From contig SFNH01000034.1 of assembly GCA_004554205.1 (NCBI GenBank), positions 1 to 40,361 of the forward strand: DNA of 40,361 nucleotides, read 5' to 3'. The notes under the pieces are model-generated. The model had not been told where the DNA came from. It searched no databases and saw only the letters and a list, made by a program, of their open reading frames with translations. Numbering within the stretch: the first letter of the stretch is position 1; each line of letters starts with the position of its first letter. The DNA comes from Clostridium sp. (GTDB taxonomy: Bacteria > Bacillota > Clostridia > Lachnospirales > Lachnospiraceae). The position numbers and the translations under genes are program-made. Below are positions 39,001-40,361 of this stretch, piece after piece.

Positions 39001-40134
39001 TCATACGATCTCGTCCAAAAAAACGCCGTGGAGAGTCTCCACCAGCATGTCATACTCCCGCGCAGCCTCCGGAACTCCGTATCCAAACAACCAGGAGGTC
39101 AGCTCGTCGATAGACAAATGCAGAATAGGCTCTCCATTTGCGTCTGCTCTCTGCAGTGCATCGAACATACCGGATTGCAAGCGCTCCAGCCGCGAGGTCT
39201 CGTGATTCAAGCGCCACAGCCATGCGGCGTTATTCCGCCCGATCTGGTCGTCCTTGATATCGAGAAGCAGGGTTTTCTCCTTCTCCGCCACCGACGTCCG
39301 AAGCCGTATCGCCTGTACAAACACCTCGGGCGAAATGATCCGAGCCATGATCGCAGGCTTCGGCTCCGCCGTCACCTCCACATACGGCTCCTCACAGTAC
39401 AAAAGGCGCTGCTCCCTTTTTTCTAAGCCCCACTCACTCGCAAGACCGATCACCGTATCGCCGTCATACAGCATATCCAATGTTCCATTCTCACTCGCGA
39501 GCTCCTTTAAGAGCCTCACCAGATATTCCTCATCCCGCACAGCATACACTTGATATCGCCTTGCGAGCCACTGATTCATAAAACCTGCCAAAAACTCTGT
39601 ATACCCCCGCGCGGGAAAGCCCTCCGGTGCATTTTTCTCCACCGGCAAAACAGCACGGCGGGCGAGCGGGATATTCTCCCGGAGCCTCCACTGCGGCTGT
39701 CTAAAGATCCAGGTGAAGCCAAACGGTTTATAGATTACCTCGTCTGCCGGCATCAGAAAGCAGAACGGCATCTGCTCCACCCGCATATCCTCCATCATGC
39801 GCAGCAGCAGACGACGCATACAGCCCTGATGACGTTTCTCTATCCGGGTAGCCACGCCCACCAGATAGTCTGCCCTCCACTTAAAATGGCGCACCTCAAG
39901 CAGATACGGATTAAGCTGGATCATTGCCTGAATCACAACCTTCCGTTCCGGCGCGACGGCTGACATTTCACCTTCCGCAGCCGCCCCCTTCTCCTCACAG
40001 ATCGCAAGAACCCGGTTATCCTTCATCTTTTCCTGATAATAATAATCATCAAAAGATCGGGAATCTTGCGGGAATGCCTCCTCCCACAGTTCCCTGCTGA
40101 GCTGCTTTTCCACAGCGTCGAGATATTTTACCAT
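39001..40134 (-). CDS. Eis-like GNAT N-acetyltransferase
   Basis: The 377-residue protein has the three-part Eis layout. An N-terminal GNAT domain contains the acetyl-CoA loop region VGVATRIEKRHQGCMRRLL. A second GNAT-like domain follows (about 165-270; FCFLMPADEVIYKPFGF), then a C-terminal SCP2-like domain (about 280-377). Eis enzymes acetylate amines on diverse small molecules and aminoglycosides, but the natural substrate here is unknown. The ATG at 40134 (MVKYLDAVEK) has GGGAGGAG 7 bases upstream. It follows the DUF2156 gene by 31 bp and is probably in its operon. Confidence 0.85.
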   Translation of the reverse strand: MVKYLDAVEKQLSRELWEEAFPQDSRSFDDYYYQEKMKDNRVLAICEEKGAAAEGEMSAVAPERKVVIQAMIQLNPYLLEVRHFKWRADYLVGVATRIEKRHQGCMRRLLLRMMEDMRVEQMPFCFLMPADEVIYKPFGFTWIFRQPQWRLRENIPLARRAVLPVEKNAPEGFPARGYTEFLAGFMNQWLARRYQVYAVRDEEYLVRLLKELASENGTLDMLYDGDTVIGLASEWGLEKREQRLLYCEEPYVEVTAEPKPAIMARIISPEVFVQAIRLRTSVAEKEKTLLLDIKDDQIGRNNAAWLWRLNHETSRLERLQSGMFDALQRADANGEPILHLSIDELTSWLFGYGVPEAAREYDMLVETLHGVFLDEIV

Positions 40135-40165
40135 CCGGTCACTCCTCCCAGACCATTTCAGCCTA

Positions 40166-40361
40166 TCACGCTTCCGGTTTGAAATTTCTCTGCTCAACCA
40201 GATATTTCCGCGCAAATCCACAGGGGTTATAAGACATTTTTGCCTTGCGAAGCCCCTCCTCGCCCAAATCATCCTCACGGTTTACCAGCCGCACATTCGG
40301 GAATTCACTGAGTAAAAACTGCTGGTTGATGAACTGGTATAAGCCTCTGATCTCGGGATTC
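40166..40361 (-). CDS. DUF2156 protein, C-terminal end (partial)
   Basis: The frame enters from the right edge and encodes 64 residues to a TGA at 40166. The segment VRLVNREDDLGEEGLRKAKMSYNP is characteristic of the C-terminus of DUF2156 (phosphatidylglycerol lysyltransferase-like GNAT fold) proteins. FARKYLVEQRNF follows. Only the end is in the window, so activity and start cannot be assessed. The GNAT gene follows after 31 bp. Confidence 0.72.
   Translation of the reverse strand, partial: NPEIRGLYQFINQQFLLSEFPNVRLVNREDDLGEEGLRKAKMSYNPCGFARKYLVEQRNFKPEA

Noticed and set aside
1..40361. CRISPR array, tRNA or rRNA genes, prophage
   Set aside because: No regularly spaced 20-40 bp repeats, no tRNA-like cloverleaf or rRNA sequence and no phage structural genes were seen; the 27-bp tandem at 29.1 kb has only two adjacent units without spacers.

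Overview
The window looks like chromosome of a G+C-rich, low-GC-phylum gut clostridium, most likely family Lachnospiraceae. The basis is the set of Firmicutes housekeeping genes (RlmCD-type methylase, YhaM, MutS2 with Smr domain, GdpP-rplI-dnaB, rpsF-ssb-rpsR, MecA, RibU and QueT ECF transporters, DUF951, DUF4317), a CwlD-like spore-cortex amidase, strong AGGAGG ribosome sites and C/G-ending codons. No rRNA, tRNA or CRISPR array was seen. Identifications rest on motifs read by eye, not on searches.

Layout. 1-1148: right end of a transposon or IS with a transposase tail, a TniB/ExeA-type ATPase and a small third ORF, joined by TGATG overlaps. 1225-5390 (minus): rlmCD, a 19-codon mini-ORF, yhaM, and a membrane-anchored HtrA-like protein that has lost its catalytic triad. 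5628-8760 (plus): mutS2 and an OmpR-type response regulator. 8777-13947 (minus): queT with a candidate preQ1 riboswitch, a flavinylated FAD reductase lipoprotein, a secreted wall-binding protein and a histidine kinase; inverting this block would put the kinase next to the response regulator. 13997-20918 (minus): a long co-directional array with coupled Lrp-aminotransferase-TrmL, an AIR-synthase C-terminal-domain protein, a VanW/G5 surface protein, a 35-residue membrane peptide, a DEDDh exonuclease, dCMP deaminase and Sua5. 21089-24465 (minus): ribU under a clear FMN riboswitch, then cwlD and a GH18 spore-type hydrolase.

24843-27218 (minus) is the least ordinary gene cluster: a Ser/Thr kinase fused to a P-loop-like domain that lacks the Walker lysine, an overlapping second protein with the same kind of degenerate P-loop, and a small charged protein. 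The first two genes have strong ribosome sites but no ATG/GTG/TTG at the expected start. 27838-30298: mecA, DUF1858, a 56-residue 2[4Fe-4S] ferredoxin and a class-I amidotransferase-like hydrolase. 30363-35001 (minus): a MerR/RacA-like coiled-coil protein, then gdpP-rplI-dnaB. 35233-36369: DUF4317. 36416-40361 (minus): rpsF-ssb-rpsR, DUF951, aldo/keto reductase, Eis-like acetyltransferase and the 3' end of a DUF2156 gene.

A family of intergenic elements runs through the window. They are bounded by GTAAC-N-GTTCAG and its inverse, occur at about 4.05, 5.46, 18.45, 21.04, 24.5-24.75, 27.4-27.7, 29.07-29.23, 37.64 and 38.96 kb, and fold into long hairpins. Three of them share a longer core of about 70-100 bp. 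They resemble MITE- or REP-like repeats and, with the kinase/pseudo-P-loop locus, are the features most worth following up.
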